Source of the DNA: Sinotaia quadrata
Taxonomy: Eukaryota; Mollusca; Gastropoda; Architaenioglossa; Viviparidae
Assembly: GCA_028829895.1 (NCBI GenBank)
Contig: CM054179.1
Location: forward strand, 48,121,891 to 48,185,890
Length of the DNA stretch: 64,000 nucleotides
Direction of reading: 5' to 3'
Below, one piece after another: positions 52,449-63,814 of the stretch. The position numbers and the translations under genes are program-made. Within the stretch, counting starts at the first letter, position 1, and every line of letters begins with the position of its first letter. The notes under the pieces are model-generated. The model searched no databases. It was given only the letters and a program-made list of their open reading frames with translations, and was not told where the DNA came from.

Positions 52449-53019
52449 CAAAAAAAGAAAGGAGAAAGGAAAAAGTTTCAAATCCAATGTAAATCATTCG
52501 GAAATCCCATAATATCTCATCATTGATTATTCTAACGCCATGCTTTGTCACCATTCTAGATCAAAAGATTTAAAACCGATTGATTTCGTTTTACTTGTGA
52601 GATTGTAGTGAGTTTAAAGATGAATAAATGAAACAGCTCTAAAGTCAGAGTGACATAATATAAATATATATCAAGGAATCAGTCCTCAAGCCAGAGTGGT
52701 ATAATTTATATAACAAGCAATTGTAAGGGGCTCTTTCTTTTGCCATTTTCTTTTTTGCGTGTTAGTTGCATGATTTACTTTTATATTTTTAATTTTTAAT
52801 TTATTTTCTCCAATCGACTTCATGATTGTCTAAGGTTTTAAGACTTAATTCTTGAGATTTGTATATACTTCTTTTTAAAATGAGAATTGACCACTGAAGA
52901 CCAAAGCAGAGCTTATTGGGAGACTATAGCATTCAAAAGTAGAGAGAGAGAAAATCACACTTATTACTCAGAAATGGGACTTTCGGGGTCTATAACGGCA
53001 GATACTATTAAGAAATAAA
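52447..53019. other. AT-rich sequence, nothing recognised
   Basis: No gene, array or RNA is supported. Confidence 0.5.
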
Positions 53020-53412
53020 GTATTTACAGTCAGTGATTGTTTTACTTTAACCTAATGATTATATCAGTCACTTACTTGTAAGAAATAATGTATTTATAGT
53101 GATATAATTGTTTTCTCTATGCAAATGATTATTTGAGATTTGCTCGTAAGAAATTTACAGTCAGTGATGTAATTGTTGTACTCTAGGCTAATGATAATTT
53201 GAACTTGCACGTAATAAATTTACAGTCAGTGAAACAACTGTTGTACATTGGGCTAATAATCATTTGAGAGTTGCTCGTAAGGAATTTACAATCAGTGCTA
53301 AAGTTGTTGCACTCTAGGCTAATGATAATCACAGACATACTCGTAAGAAATTTGCAGTTAGTGATATAATTATTGTACTCTACTCTAATGTTCGTATCGG
53401 ACGCATGCTTCA
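53020..53412. repeat. Minisatellite, ~60-66 bp unit, ~6 copies
   Basis: Copies contain gtaagaaatttacagtcagt, gatgtaattgttgtactcta and ggctaatgataatttgag, moderately diverged. Confidence 0.92.
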
Positions 53413-53819
53413 TATGTTCGGGCAGAACAGAGTATTCTCACACACTTTAAAATAAAAGTTTGAAGAACAGCATTTAAAAAAATAAAATAAATGTAGTGTG
53501 GAACATCTCTCCAAAATAAAAACACTGCTTCCAGATTAATTAAACAGTTTGAGCTTTATGAAAATAAAAATATAACTGTCAGCTTTTGATTACCAAAATA
53601 ACTACCTCATTTGAATTGTACTAATATTTCTGGCTTCAGAACTGTGTGATTGTTCATAGGCAGTTACTTCCTTAAATTTATGAACGTAACAAAAATATAT
53701 ACGTACAGATTAATTGCATGTATTTATTATAAAAAAGCACTTCATACATAAATTGTGTGTGTGCTTTGTAATCGCACAACAGTTTCAATTATTCTGTCTG
53801 GCTGTCGCCCTTCGGTTCG
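53413..53819. other. AT-rich sequence, nothing recognised
   Basis: No gene, array or RNA is supported. Confidence 0.5.
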
Positions 53820-54250
53820 CTTTAGACAAAATCAATCTACTGTAGATTTAAACAATAGATAAAAACAATCCACTATAGATTTAAAAATCCACTGTAGATA
53901 TAAACAATCCACTATAATCCACTATAGATGTAAACAACCCTGTAGAGCAGGGGTTCTTAACCTGGGGATCCACGGACCACAAAGGGTTCCATGAATGGGT
54001 TTCAGGGGGGTCCGTGAAACTAAAATATTAACTATATTTTTATATTGTGCTTATGTGCATTTTTCTAGGGAAGATTTTCAAATGGGTCCGTGACTCGAAA
54101 AAGGTTAAGAACTGCTCTAGAGATATAAACAGCCTTCTATATAGATATAAACAATCTACTATAGATATAAACAATCTACGGTAGATATAAACAATCCACT
54201 ATAGATATAAACAATCTACTGTTGATTTAAATAATTCACCATAGATTCAA
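53820..54250. repeat. ~20-21 bp minisatellite interrupted by a MITE
   Basis: Units of actatagatataaacaatc flank both sides of the hAT-like insertion at 53948-54114. The flanks match each other in unit type, so the array existed before the insertion. Confidence 0.93.
53940..54122. mobile_element. hAT-like MITE with 8-bp target duplication
   Basis: The element is 53948-54114 (167 bp). Its ends are inverted: left caggggttcttaacc, right ggttaagaactg. It is bounded by ctgtagag (53940-53947) and ctctagag (54115-54122), a 7/8 match and the duplication length typical of hAT transposons. A second inner inverted motif (gtccgtg near 54010 and 54087, ccacgg near 53970) makes the ends partly self-complementary. 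It carries no transposase, so it would depend on one elsewhere. The motif ttcttaacctgggg recurs in small hAT-related repeats of many animals (from memory). Confidence 0.85.
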
Positions 54251-54276
54251 ACAATTTACGAATTTACAAATTGTAA

Positions 54277-54279
<3 letters not shown>

Positions 54280-54312
<33 letters not shown>
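54280..54312. repeat. (TA)n microsatellite
   Basis: About 16 TA units, preceded by a small inverted repeat (caatttac/gtaaattg, 54252-54280). Confidence 0.95.
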
Positions 54313-54317
<5 letters not shown>

Positions 54318-55580
54318 TCCACGAACGCTGTATATTGTGTATAACTTTCCACCTATCATGAGAACACTTCGAATCTCTCCCTCCCAAAGCCGTTTGACTT
54401 CCATATGTGTAATATGTATTTGATATAAGCTATAACGCTGGAGAAGTATTTATAGCAGGAAGAAAATGATCGTCGTCATCATTATCAACATAATATTCTC
54501 ACTATCATTTTATCATTATCGGTCATCATCAGTTCATCTTTATCATCATCATTATTATTTAACCAGCTCAGCATTGTTAGCATTTAAATTTTATGTCACA
54601 GCAACAATATCATTATCGTCATTAATAATTATTATAAAGCATTAAATGCTGAAGGAATGTTTACTTAACTCCACTGACACACTGACTTATAGTGTCTGGA
54701 TTATAAATATTTTTATGGAGCTCATTGCTGCCTTATTACTAAGCCCTTAATTCTCATTACATATGTTTACTTAAGAACGTAACTGGAGAGCTGACGATGT
54801 ATAAGAAGTGGACGTCAAGAAGCAATCTCTCTGGTATGGTAAATGAGAGCAAACTTCACATTTAGTTTAAATCTTAATACATGAGATTTTTGCCTTAAGC
54901 AAGAAAGCATCCATATTTATGATCAACTTCTATTTCATTTTTAGGCGCGGAGGGGTAACGTTTCAAATCAGTAATAAAGGACACGTTGGTTTTTTTATCT
55001 GTTGTTGTCAGGGATATGATTAAAAGATGTTTTTTTTAAAAAGATTATATTCGTAATATTACTAAATATTTTGTGAAAGTTTTTTTCTTTCTCTCATTGT
55101 CCACTAATTTTGAGTTATTTAAAAAAAATATATATCCTTTTACTGCAAGTAATAATGTAATATGACGTTATTTTTATTATTTTATTTTAAATAGTATGCT
55201 ATTTACCAATCTTTAGAATCATTACATTAATGATGGGGTTTTCCAATTCTATATATAAGAAAATATTAATGTGATAACTGGAAAATAATACTTTATAAAT
55301 TTTAATCTCACTATTTTCCTTTCTTCATCTTTTCTATTATTAATTATCGTTTAAATAGTTGTATTTTTAAGATACTCCTTTCAGTAGTGGTAGTTTCAAT
55401 ATTTATATTATTATTATCAGTAATAACAGAGACTGTGTTTTCGAGACCTTTGATTTTATACTCTTTAATTAACATTACCTAAGAATTTACGTACAGGATG
55501 ATAATAAGCGTCCCGCCCACTCATACCTCTTGCTCATTCCTTTCATTCCATTCCTCATGAGGTACTTGATAAAATTAGGA
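54313..55580. other. AT-rich sequence, no gene seen
   Basis: Degenerate catcattatc-type simple sequence lies at 54470-54560. The remainder shows no array, RNA gene or domain. Confidence 0.5.
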
Positions 55581-56450
55581 ATTTTTTGGTATGTATGTAC
55601 ATATGCTTTTGGAAAGGAGAGGCAAGGGTAAGGCAGGAGGTTGTAAATCTCACTCTAATTCTACTTATGATCTCCGACAGCTGGTTGGTTTGAATAACTG
55701 GTGTAGAACTGACGACCTGGGAGAAGTGGAGACTGACCTTGCTCCAGGCATGCTAATTGAGTTGAGAATAGATTAAGCAGACTTACACAATCCGCCACAA
55801 GCTGACGTTCATCAGCTTGGCTTCCTGTTGCCGAGAGTGCATGTCCTTGTTTCACCAATGGGGACGATCTAATGACTTTAGCATCAGTCCCGTCCTGGGG
55901 CCGGCCCGGCCTGTGTGCCCGTATTGCGCAATTTGATTGGCAGCGTGTACATGGGGGCTCACGTCCGAGTTAACGACTTTCACCGATTCTTTGCTAGATC
56001 GAAAAATGGGCAGCGTAGATGAGTGGTGAGTCACACTGAGGAGAGGGGTGGGGGTGTAAAAAAAATCAGTCCACACAACAAAACACAGCATCCTCCACAG
56101 TGGGTCCAGAGGTGGGACTTGCACAAACTCCGCCTTATGCTCCTTGTATCCATACGATGCTTTATTTTGATCAGCATGCATGTAGATGAAGCGAATCAAA
56201 AGATTGATTGTGTGCATCTGTGCGTGCGTGAGTATATGAGTGTAAGAGGGCACTTGCGGGCGGGAGTTTGACTTTGTGAATGGATGGACGTTGCAAAAGG
56301 GCGGTTGATGGAATGAGTGTATCAGTGTTGTCAAATATAGAGCGGGTGCACGGGGTGGCTAGTAGTGCAGGGTGGAAACTCTCTCTTCCTTGCAATATGA
56401 TGCTAGCAATACATTAACAAAAGTGAGCGTGCTGGACGCCTGCAGCCAGT
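55581..56450. other. GC-richer island with unassigned open frames
   Basis: Composition rises in G+C and CpG, peaking at 55870-55990 (ggggccggcccggcctgtgt, then an inverted CCAAT in tttgattggcagcg). A 160-codon minus frame (55852-56334) and a 61-codon plus frame (55591-55776) are open without recognised domains. The minus frame is Thr/His/Pro-rich with many His and includes no clear motif. It could hold a promoter with a short exon; no product can be named. Confidence 0.22.
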
Positions 56451-56669
56451 CTTCGCAGAACGCCTTTTTAATTTTATTTTTACTTTATATGTCGCTGTTG
56501 ATTTCTGATACGGTACATTAGAGTTATGATTCAATATGTCCCAGATGAATACTGCACGATAACAATACTGATCCTCGAGGAAGAAAAACGCAACACGAAC
56601 CAAGAATGCGTCTTTGCCGTTGAGATTTCAGACGGAAATACAATTATATATTTCTGTAATAGAATTGAT

Positions 56670-56696
56670 GCACGTGGGTGTGTATGCATGTGTGTA

Positions 56697-56734
<38 letters not shown>

Positions 56735-56777
56735 CGCACAATTTAAAAAAGATGTATAAGTTTGTGTTTTAGTTTTC

Positions 56778-56813
<36 letters not shown>

Positions 56814-56856
56814 CGCACAATTTAAAAAAGATGTATAAGTTTGTGTTTTAGTTTTC

Positions 56857-56896
<40 letters not shown>

Positions 56897-56955
56897 CGCA
56901 CAATTTAAAAAAGATGTATAAGTTTGTGTTTTAGTTTTCGGTGTGAATTTTGTCG
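56670..56955. repeat. ~80-84 bp compound GT-minisatellite, 3 copies
   Basis: Each unit is a GT tract followed by gagcgcacaatttaaaaaag and atgtataagtttgtgtttta. Non-GT parts start at 56732, 56811 and 56895 and are identical; only GT length differs. A microsatellite and its flank have therefore been duplicated together. Confidence 0.97.
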
Positions 56956-57269
56956 CCAGCTTCTGCACCCGATCTATCATCTTGTAATATTTGATAGGAG
57001 GTATGTCATGTTCGTGAGTGTATGTCATGTTTGGGTGTGTCATGTTCGTATGTGTGAACGATACTGCAACCATTTAATGTGCCTCATATTTATCCTTCGC
57101 TAAATGCAATAAACTGATAATGCTTTTTCACTATATACTGTATCCGGAAGGAGCGGATAATTGAACTGTGCTTTGCCATGTCTGTACTGTTTGTTGCACC
57201 AAGCAATAATTTGATTTGCGATCAGCAATGACTACTTCGTAATTTGAATTACATCCTAGCCATAACTTG

Positions 57270-57340
57270 AATAGCTAGCGGCGGTTGGGATAAAGGACCT
57301 AGCTTCACACGCAAAAAAACTTAGGTTCAAATCCAGACAT
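57270..57340 (+). other. Possible tRNA-like (pol III) promoter remnant
   Basis: A good B-box-like ggttcaaatcc lies at 57324-57334, with a weak A-box-like tagcggcggttggg about 40-50 bp upstream, the spacing of tRNA genes and tRNA-derived SINE heads. No cloverleaf can be folded, so this is at best a worn SINE head. Confidence 0.2.
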
Positions 57341-57567
57341 TTTTGCGATCTTGCTTGCTTGATCCTTCCCCATTCCATAGCTCAAGAATATTGACGCAGT
57401 TAGCGGCCATGATTGAATGCATAAAAATCCGTCAATTAGCGCACAATAATTATTACGGTTGGTTGTTGTTAATATTCTGTTTAGTTACTAGGAGATAGGA
57501 AGTCTTTTGACACGTTTAAAATCCCTTTATCTTTTCTTGTGTGAAATGTGATATTGGAAAGTGTGTG

Positions 57568-57580
57568 TGGGGGGGGGGGG
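57568..57580. repeat. G-run after GT repeat
   Basis: Twelve to thirteen consecutive G follow gtgtgtgt. Confidence 0.9.
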
Positions 57581-57601
57581 AGAAACAAAACATCTATTTG
57601 A

Positions 57602-57973
57602 TTATGTAAGTAAACTGCAAGCTTTAAACCTGTGACCGTCGTTTGCAGTGTTTGTGCCCATGTCATTGAAGACGTATATAAAACTGCCAGCTTGAAGCTC
57701 GTAGCCCATCAGTTGGTGTCTGTATGCATGTTCTCGTGTAGGCCACGTAAATGTGCGGCAGCGTGCAACCTCGATCAATCCAACGATTGCCGTATCATCG
57801 GCTGTTAATGTTCTTAATAATTCCGTCCGTTTCATCAGTCCTCGCTGCCTGCCTGTTGAGTGAAATCCTCTGCTAGCTGTGTGATTTCCCCCGATCTCTG
57901 AGTCACGGGGTTTTTCTTTCTCACGCGCACCGTACATGCATGCAAGCGCGTTCACAGCGCGTGCTGTGATCAA
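57602..57973 (-). CDS. Unrecognised 123-codon frame in CpG-rich island
   Basis: The minus frame covers the most balanced, CpG-containing part of 57.6-58.1 kb and reads mixed, soluble-protein-like sequence (for example TADDTAIVGLIEVARCRTF). No domain, signal peptide or splice context is recognised. Because the segment is GC-richer, stop codons are rarer and the open frame may be fortuitous. It could equally be a 5' regulatory island. Confidence 0.18.
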   Translation of the reverse strand: MITARAVNALACMYGAREKEKPRDSEIGGNHTASRGFHSTGRQRGLMKRTELLRTLTADDTAIVGLIEVARCRTFTWPTREHAYRHQLMGYELQAGSFIYVFNDMGTNTANDGHRFKACSLLT

Positions 57974-58087
57974 TACATGGTTCCATCGCTCATAATGGCT
58001 TTTCCCGTGTACTGTGGCAACGAGCCGGGCGCGCCTGAAAGCGCTTTTCTGTAGTGTGTGGGCCGTCTAAATTTGCTGGAATTTAGC

Positions 58088-58089
<2 letters not shown>

Positions 58090-58173
<84 letters not shown>
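58090..58173. repeat. (GA)n microsatellite
   Basis: About 42 uninterrupted GA units. Confidence 0.98.
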
Positions 58174-58176
<3 letters not shown>

Positions 58177-58605
58177 ATGTTCGATTTTGAAGGAAATATT
58201 TTCTTAAAGAGCAATCAAATCTTAGTGTCCAGACTCTTTCTCATCCCACTCCAGCCCACCAAAGATAAAAATAGAAAACGCGATTAAATTATTCACAATC
58301 TAGTATGCAGACCATCCTCAGGATTCCCTCCCACCCCCTTTCTCTGGCCGAGGAAATGCCACTTTGAACTGAAGCCTTCTAGTGATTCAGTTTCCTGCTA
58401 GCCTTAGCTTAAAGCATAATTATTAATTTTTATTATGTAAACTATTTGTGTAATGCTCTCGGTCTATATAAACTCTAACTGGTTAAATCTTATTTTATTT
58501 TCAAAATCTTTGCTTTAGGCCTGTCACTGGAATTTATATTATATACTGAGGTTGTTTCATGCAGGCTTTACGGACTATGTAGGATGGTGTCTGTTGTAGT
58601 CAGAT
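58174..58605. other. Unique sequence, nothing recognised
   Basis: No gene, array or RNA is supported. Confidence 0.5.
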
Positions 58606-59010
58606 TATAGAGTATAATGATTGCTGTAGTCTACCTATTATAAAGCACCGTATTTGTTATAAGTTTACAGATTATAAAACACGGTATTTGTTGTAGTTTA
58701 CAGTTTATAACGCACGGTGTTTGTTTAGTTTACAGATTATAAAGCACGGTGTTTGTTGTAGTTTACAGGTTATAACGCACGGTTTTTGTTGTAGTTTACA
58801 GGTCATAACGCACGGTGTTTGTTATTTAGTCTATTGACTATAATGTAATGTATTTTTATTTGTTGCGCAGCCTGCATATTATACAGCATAGTGTTTGTTG
58901 AACCGTAGATGATGAATTAGGGTATTTGTTGTACAATCTACAGTTTATGAAGTACAGTATTTGACAATTTGTTGTACAGTCTAAAGTTTATGAAGTACGT
59001 TATTTGACTG
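58606..59010. repeat. ~33-bp minisatellite, ~10 diverged copies
   Basis: Copies contain gcacggtgtttgttgtagtt and tacaggttataac. The middle five are well conserved and the outer ones diverged. Confidence 0.93.
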
Positions 59011-60427
59011 TCAGCATTGTTGTGGAAATAAATGTATTAAGTTCACTATTGCTCTCCACTACCACCCCCACCCCTCGGAAAAGACTACAAAACGCATCCA
59101 CTGTGCATGAACTATGGAAGAAGGCTGGAAGACTCGCAAAGAGAAACACATTAGTTTAAATGAGGAAATCCGGGTTCACTTAGTGCAAGTCTTTACAGGC
59201 AGCAAAGCTTTCAACTTTCAGACAGTATTTATGGAATTTTCAAAAAATAATTTGTATTCTTCCCCCTTTTTCTTTTCCTCTTTACTTTTTCTTCTTGTTG
59301 AATCATCTGATAGCATTGTGCAAGTAATCCAGTTAGCGGATATAATTTTTTTTTAAACATCTGCGGCTACAGGAAACTTTACAATAGCATTGCCTAAATA
59401 CTATAGTTTTAATAAAATTAAGAGGCTTTCTTTTCTTTCCTCTCTTTTCATATTTTATTATGTACTGTATAATTTTATGATGTTGCAAGCGACAGTTTAT
59501 TTATATACTTATTTATTGCTAATTTATTTTACACCAGCGTTTGTTAAATGTTAACGACGGACCGCATTTTGTTTTCAAGTATTACCTTTCGATTAGCGAA
59601 AGATGTATAAATCTTGTGATAACAAAATGCAGACCTCAATCGGATGACAGGTTTCAAGGATCATAAAATGATTTAAATCGCTCTTCAGACCTGTCGTCAT
59701 GGGATTCCTTATATACAGCGTCACCACGAACGACAAGACAACTGTAAATTACATGTAAAGGTTGTAAAGCACTTGTAATAAGCGCCGCCATTGACATTTA
59801 TGGGTGAACAATATTCTCACACCTTGAAGCGCCACCTAGCTGACGTTTTTCCTTGTTTTAAACAAAAGAGAAAAATCTGAGGACCTAGCTAAATATTTGA
59901 TTTTTGTTGCTCGTAAAATATCATGCACAAGAAAATAAAGAAGCATTTTAAGATTCACCCCTATTGATCAGTTCATAGAAACACAACATATGTAAACATT
60001 TGATATTATATAAATAATCCTTTCCTGTTAACACACACATTTCTTGTAAACACTGAATTTTACAAAGCATACGGGATATTTTGTATAAACACACATAAAA
60101 CTATTGTTATCATTTCATGTTATATATATATTAATCACGTTATACGGTTATACCAATTCACTGCCATAACATTTCATGTTAAAGAATTAATTTGTGCTAT
60201 ACAATAAACACACAAGCGCGCGCGCACGAACGAACGAACGCACGAACGCACGCACATACACACACACACACTTCCTTTAATGTATAATAATCACTTTCTG
60301 TAAACAGACCATTGTGAACAATCCATGGTTAGATAGATAGATAGAAAGACAGATAGATAGATTATATAGAGAGTAATCACTCTACGCAAACACACAAAAT
60401 TCTTGCAAACATTTGCATAGATTACAA
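59011..60427. other. Unique sequence, no gene supported
   Basis: An 80-codon plus frame (59114-59356) has no domain. Short CGAA/CGCA and CA simple sequence at 60218-60270 and a GATA patch at 60333-60362 are present. Confidence 0.5.
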
Positions 60428-60765
60428 ATCACGAAATGATAACATAAAAGTAATAAGTCTATACGCATAGAGAGAAATGAAGAAAGAACTAAAAGTAATA
60501 AGTCTATACGTATAGAGAGAAAAGAAGAAAGAACTAAAAGTAATAATCTATACGCATAGAGAGAAAAGAAGAAAGAACTAAAAGTAAAAAGTCTATACAC
60601 ATAGAGAGAAAAGAAGAACTAAAAGTAATAAGTCTATACGCATAGAGAGAAAAGAAGAAAGAACTAAAAGTAATAAATCTATACGCATAGAGAGAAAAGA
60701 AGAAAGAACTAAAAGTAATAAATCTATACGCATAGAGAGAAAAGAAGAAAGAACTAAAAGGAAAC
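60428..60765. repeat. 45-bp minisatellite, ~7 copies
   Basis: Nearly exact units contain gaactaaaagtaataagtct and atacgcatagagagaaaaga. One copy lacks about five bases. Confidence 0.97.
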
Positions 60766-61100
60766 TAATGTTACCACGTACTCCGTGATTTAGAATTCAG
60801 AGTTAGCGAACTTTTGTTAAATAGTGACCAGTGAAACTAGCCGTGGAGTGTTAAGCTATGTTAATAATATTTTAATAACAGTAATTATCTACTGATACAA
60901 AATATTCTGAATGTTTTCATAACTCATAAAATTCATTACCCCCCCCAATAAAATAAAATAAAAAATAAATAAACAATAGAATTAAATAAATAAACAAAAT
61001 AAAACGTCATGGAATGCTGGGTACTCGACAGCGCTACACCAATTCAGAACAAGATTATATTTAGCAAATTAGATGCAGAATGCAACGCACAGATCACAAT
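60766..61100. other. AT-rich sequence with AAATA-rich patch
   Basis: An A-rich aataaaataaaa segment lies at 60948-61003. No gene is supported. Confidence 0.5.
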
Positions 61101-61103
61101 AAT

Positions 61104-61106
<3 letters not shown>

Positions 61107-61141
<35 letters not shown>

Positions 61142-61245
61142 CGTGCGTGAGTGACTGAGAGAGAGCGTGTGTGAGTGATTCAGAGTGCGTGTATGTGTGA
61201 GTGACTGAAAGCGGGTGTTTGAATGACTGAGTGTGTGTGTGTGGG
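61107..61245. repeat. (GT)n tract with degenerate gagtgactga repeats
   Basis: About 16 GT units are followed by cgtgcgtg and several gtgagtgactgaga-type units. Confidence 0.93.
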
Positions 61246-61397
61246 AACGCCAACAATAAACTTTAGTCAAATGTACAAGTTCACAAGTAAAAGCGTTTAC
61301 AGAAATCCTCAGTCGGTGTAATTTTAAAAACTGAAAGTAATTACGTCATAAAATTGAACGTATATTACAAATTCAGAATTTAATAGGTATACAAAAT

Positions 61398-61735
61398 ATG
61401 CGGAGTAAATTTACCTATCCCTATTTCTAGATTTAATTGTATATAAATTGTTAAATTGACCCGACGTTGGGCACTCCTCAAGATGGTATTTTTGTAAATG
61501 TCAGAATTGGAGTAAACACTCGAGTTGAGAATATGCCTGAAAATTGCTGACACAAACCAAACTTCCAACCGGATGAATAGTTTTCTGACTAATAGTCTCA
61601 CACTTGTTCATAGCATTTCAGCCAATGGGGATGAACCGGAAGTTTCTTTGTTGAAGAAGTACTCTATTCTAATCACTTTGAATTTAAACATTATCCAAGT
61701 CCGGCCATAAAGGTGATCATTAGCTTATGGTAATA
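61398..61735 (+). mobile_element. Interspersed repeat family R, copy D (5' part only)
   Basis: Starts at cggagtaaatttacctatcc, matching the start of copies B and C. It retains the caccc/cgttgggcactcc, agtgtcagaattggagtaaa and aatcactttgaattt landmarks in the same order. The 3' half with the cgccaagtgagagagacg block is absent. Confidence 0.68.
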
Positions 61736-62050
61736 TAATTGACTGATTGAGAGGGAATGGACTTAGAAATATTTCGTGCATTTTGCGATTGATATGATTT
61801 ACTTGTGTTTTACATAGATATATATTATGTGAGTAGATATTATTTCTACAAATTTTTGCTCGACAAAGATGTAGTATGTAGTATGTAAACACTTGTCATT
61901 GTTTCTAGTGAATGCACTCATAAAATTGATATGCTGTGTGTGTGTATTGGGCTAATAAATACTGTTGCAGGAAGCTGTAAGTTGGGTCTTGAATGTAAGG
62001 GAGAATGGAGTTAAAAATGAATAAACTGCTTATTCCTTGATTATATTTTA
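61736..62050. other. AT-rich sequence, nothing recognised
   Basis: No gene, array or RNA is supported. Confidence 0.5.
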
Positions 62051-62051
62051 C

Positions 62052-62135
62052 AAGGAAAAAGCGGCTTGTCGGGATTGATTGATAGAATGGACAGTGTCAC
62101 TGAGTCTTGTCGATATTGATTGATAGAATGGATAG
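62052..62135. repeat. ~46-bp tandem duplication
   Basis: Two copies contain attgattgatagaatgga and cagtgtc. Confidence 0.85.
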
Positions 62136-62274
62136 TGTCTGATGCACGAACTGGTGATCTTTAATAAAAGGTAGATAGGTGACATGACATGATTGGCCAT
62201 TGCAAGATTAATTACAACAGATTCAGCACTGTTTATCACCGTCGTCATAGAATCACGCTAAATCTAGGTAAAAA

Positions 62275-62400
62275 AAATTGTGCTGTACACACTTGTGTCG
62301 ATAATACTGTAGTACACTAAGTCTATATAATTAATATTGTAGTACACTAAGTCTCTGTCAATAATACTGTACAACACTAGGTCTGTGTCAGTAATAGTAC
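62275..62400. repeat. ~31-35 bp minisatellite, 4 copies
   Basis: Copies contain gtctgtgtcaataatactgt and agtacacta, diverged. Confidence 0.88.
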
Positions 62401-62449
62401 AATTAAAAGGTTGACCGGATTCGCCTCCATATCTGTATATACAAATAGT

Positions 62450-62970
62450 GTCAGGTCTACACAGCATTAGTTGTCAGGACTACATAGTATTAGTTGTCAG
62501 GTCTACACAGCATTAGTTGTCAGGACTACATAGCATTAGCTGACAGGTCTAGACAGCATTATCTGACAGAACTACATAACATTAACTGACAGGCTTCACA
62601 GCATTAGTTGACAGGTCTATACAACCTTAGCTGACAAAACTACATAGCATTAGTTGACAGGGCTACATAGCATTAGTTGACAGGTCTACATAGCATTAGT
62701 TGACAGGTCTAGATAGCATTAGTTGACAGGTCTACATAGCATTACCTGACAGGTCTACATAGCATTAGTTGACAGGTCTACATAGCATTAGTTGACAGGT
62801 CTACATAGCACTAGTTGACAGGTCTACATAGCATTAGTTGACAGGTCTACATAGCACTAGTTGACAGGTCTACATAGCATTAGTTGACAGGTCTACATAA
62901 CACTATTTGACAGGTCTACATAGCATTAGTTGACAGGTCTACATAGCATTACCTGACAGGTCTACTCATA
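62450..62970. repeat. 23-bp minisatellite, ~22 copies
   Basis: The unit is catagcattagttgacagg plus tcta. The left third is diverged (agctgacag, aactgacag variants). The right two thirds are almost uniform, with cactagttg and cattacctg variants recurring at intervals, which suggests block duplication. Confidence 0.97.
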
Positions 62971-63254
62971 TCCTCACAAGAAATAGAAGCTGCTGAAAAA
63001 TAAAGAGAAACCCCGATTCTTGAACAATTCAAATACTGCTAAAGACTGGAATTTCGGAGTGGAAGGGAGAATATATTCCAGCATTTTCGAGCCAGCAGGT
63101 AAGGAAAGAAAACCTTTTGAGAGAAAGTGCTACAGTTATATCCAGCTTCAAAAATATAGCCTACAGTCAGTATTGATCTAGGTCAGCAGCAGAAGGGAAC
63201 ATGGAGAATAGACGGGTAGGTGCTAATAGAGATTTAACTGGGGAAAAAACACTG
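62971..63254. other. Unique sequence, nothing recognised
   Basis: No gene, array or RNA is supported. Confidence 0.5.
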
Positions 63255-63440
63255 TTGACAAACTTCATTACTTCTCGTTTATTACTTCCCACTTGTACAA
63301 TAATTATAATTACCTTGTATTTTACTTCCTCCTGCTCCCCTGTACAATAATTACCTTGTATTTTACTTCCTCCTGCTCCCCTGTACAATAATTGCCTTGT
63401 ATTTTACTTCCTCCTGCTCCCCTGTACAAAATTGTATACT
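63255..63440. repeat. 41-bp minisatellite, ~4 copies
   Basis: Units of ccttgtattttacttcctcc plus tgctcccctgtacaataatt. The outer copies are diverged. Confidence 0.95.
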
Positions 63441-63814
63441 ACTTCTCACCTGACTAAAATTGGCTTGTAATCTTAAGTTTTCCTGCCTCTTAGTTGCCTG
63501 ATAATCATAATCAGAAATTAAAGTCTGAAAGTTTTCCAAACATTGCAATATAACAAAAATTAAGAATGGAAAATTTTAAAAATTACAAAATTAATACATC
63601 GGAAATTTAGCACTGAAAGAGTTTACATAAGTAATAAAAAACAGAAAGAAAGAAGTGAAATATTTCATAAGCCATAAACACTGAGAAGATATTGAGCTAC
63701 TGAGTTATATATACAGTAACGTCTAATAAAATGTTAATCAGTGTAAACTTTACAAACATTAAGACAGGAAAGAATAAGCATAAAAATTCTTAACAAAAAT
63801 TAACAGCAGGGAAG
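63441..63814. other. AT-rich sequence, nothing recognised
   Basis: No gene, array or RNA is supported. Confidence 0.5.

Noticed and set aside
62450..62970. CRISPR-like regular direct repeats (also at 28075, 33895 and 63815)
   Set aside because: Units are contiguous tandem repeats without unique spacers, and the sequence is clearly eukaryotic.
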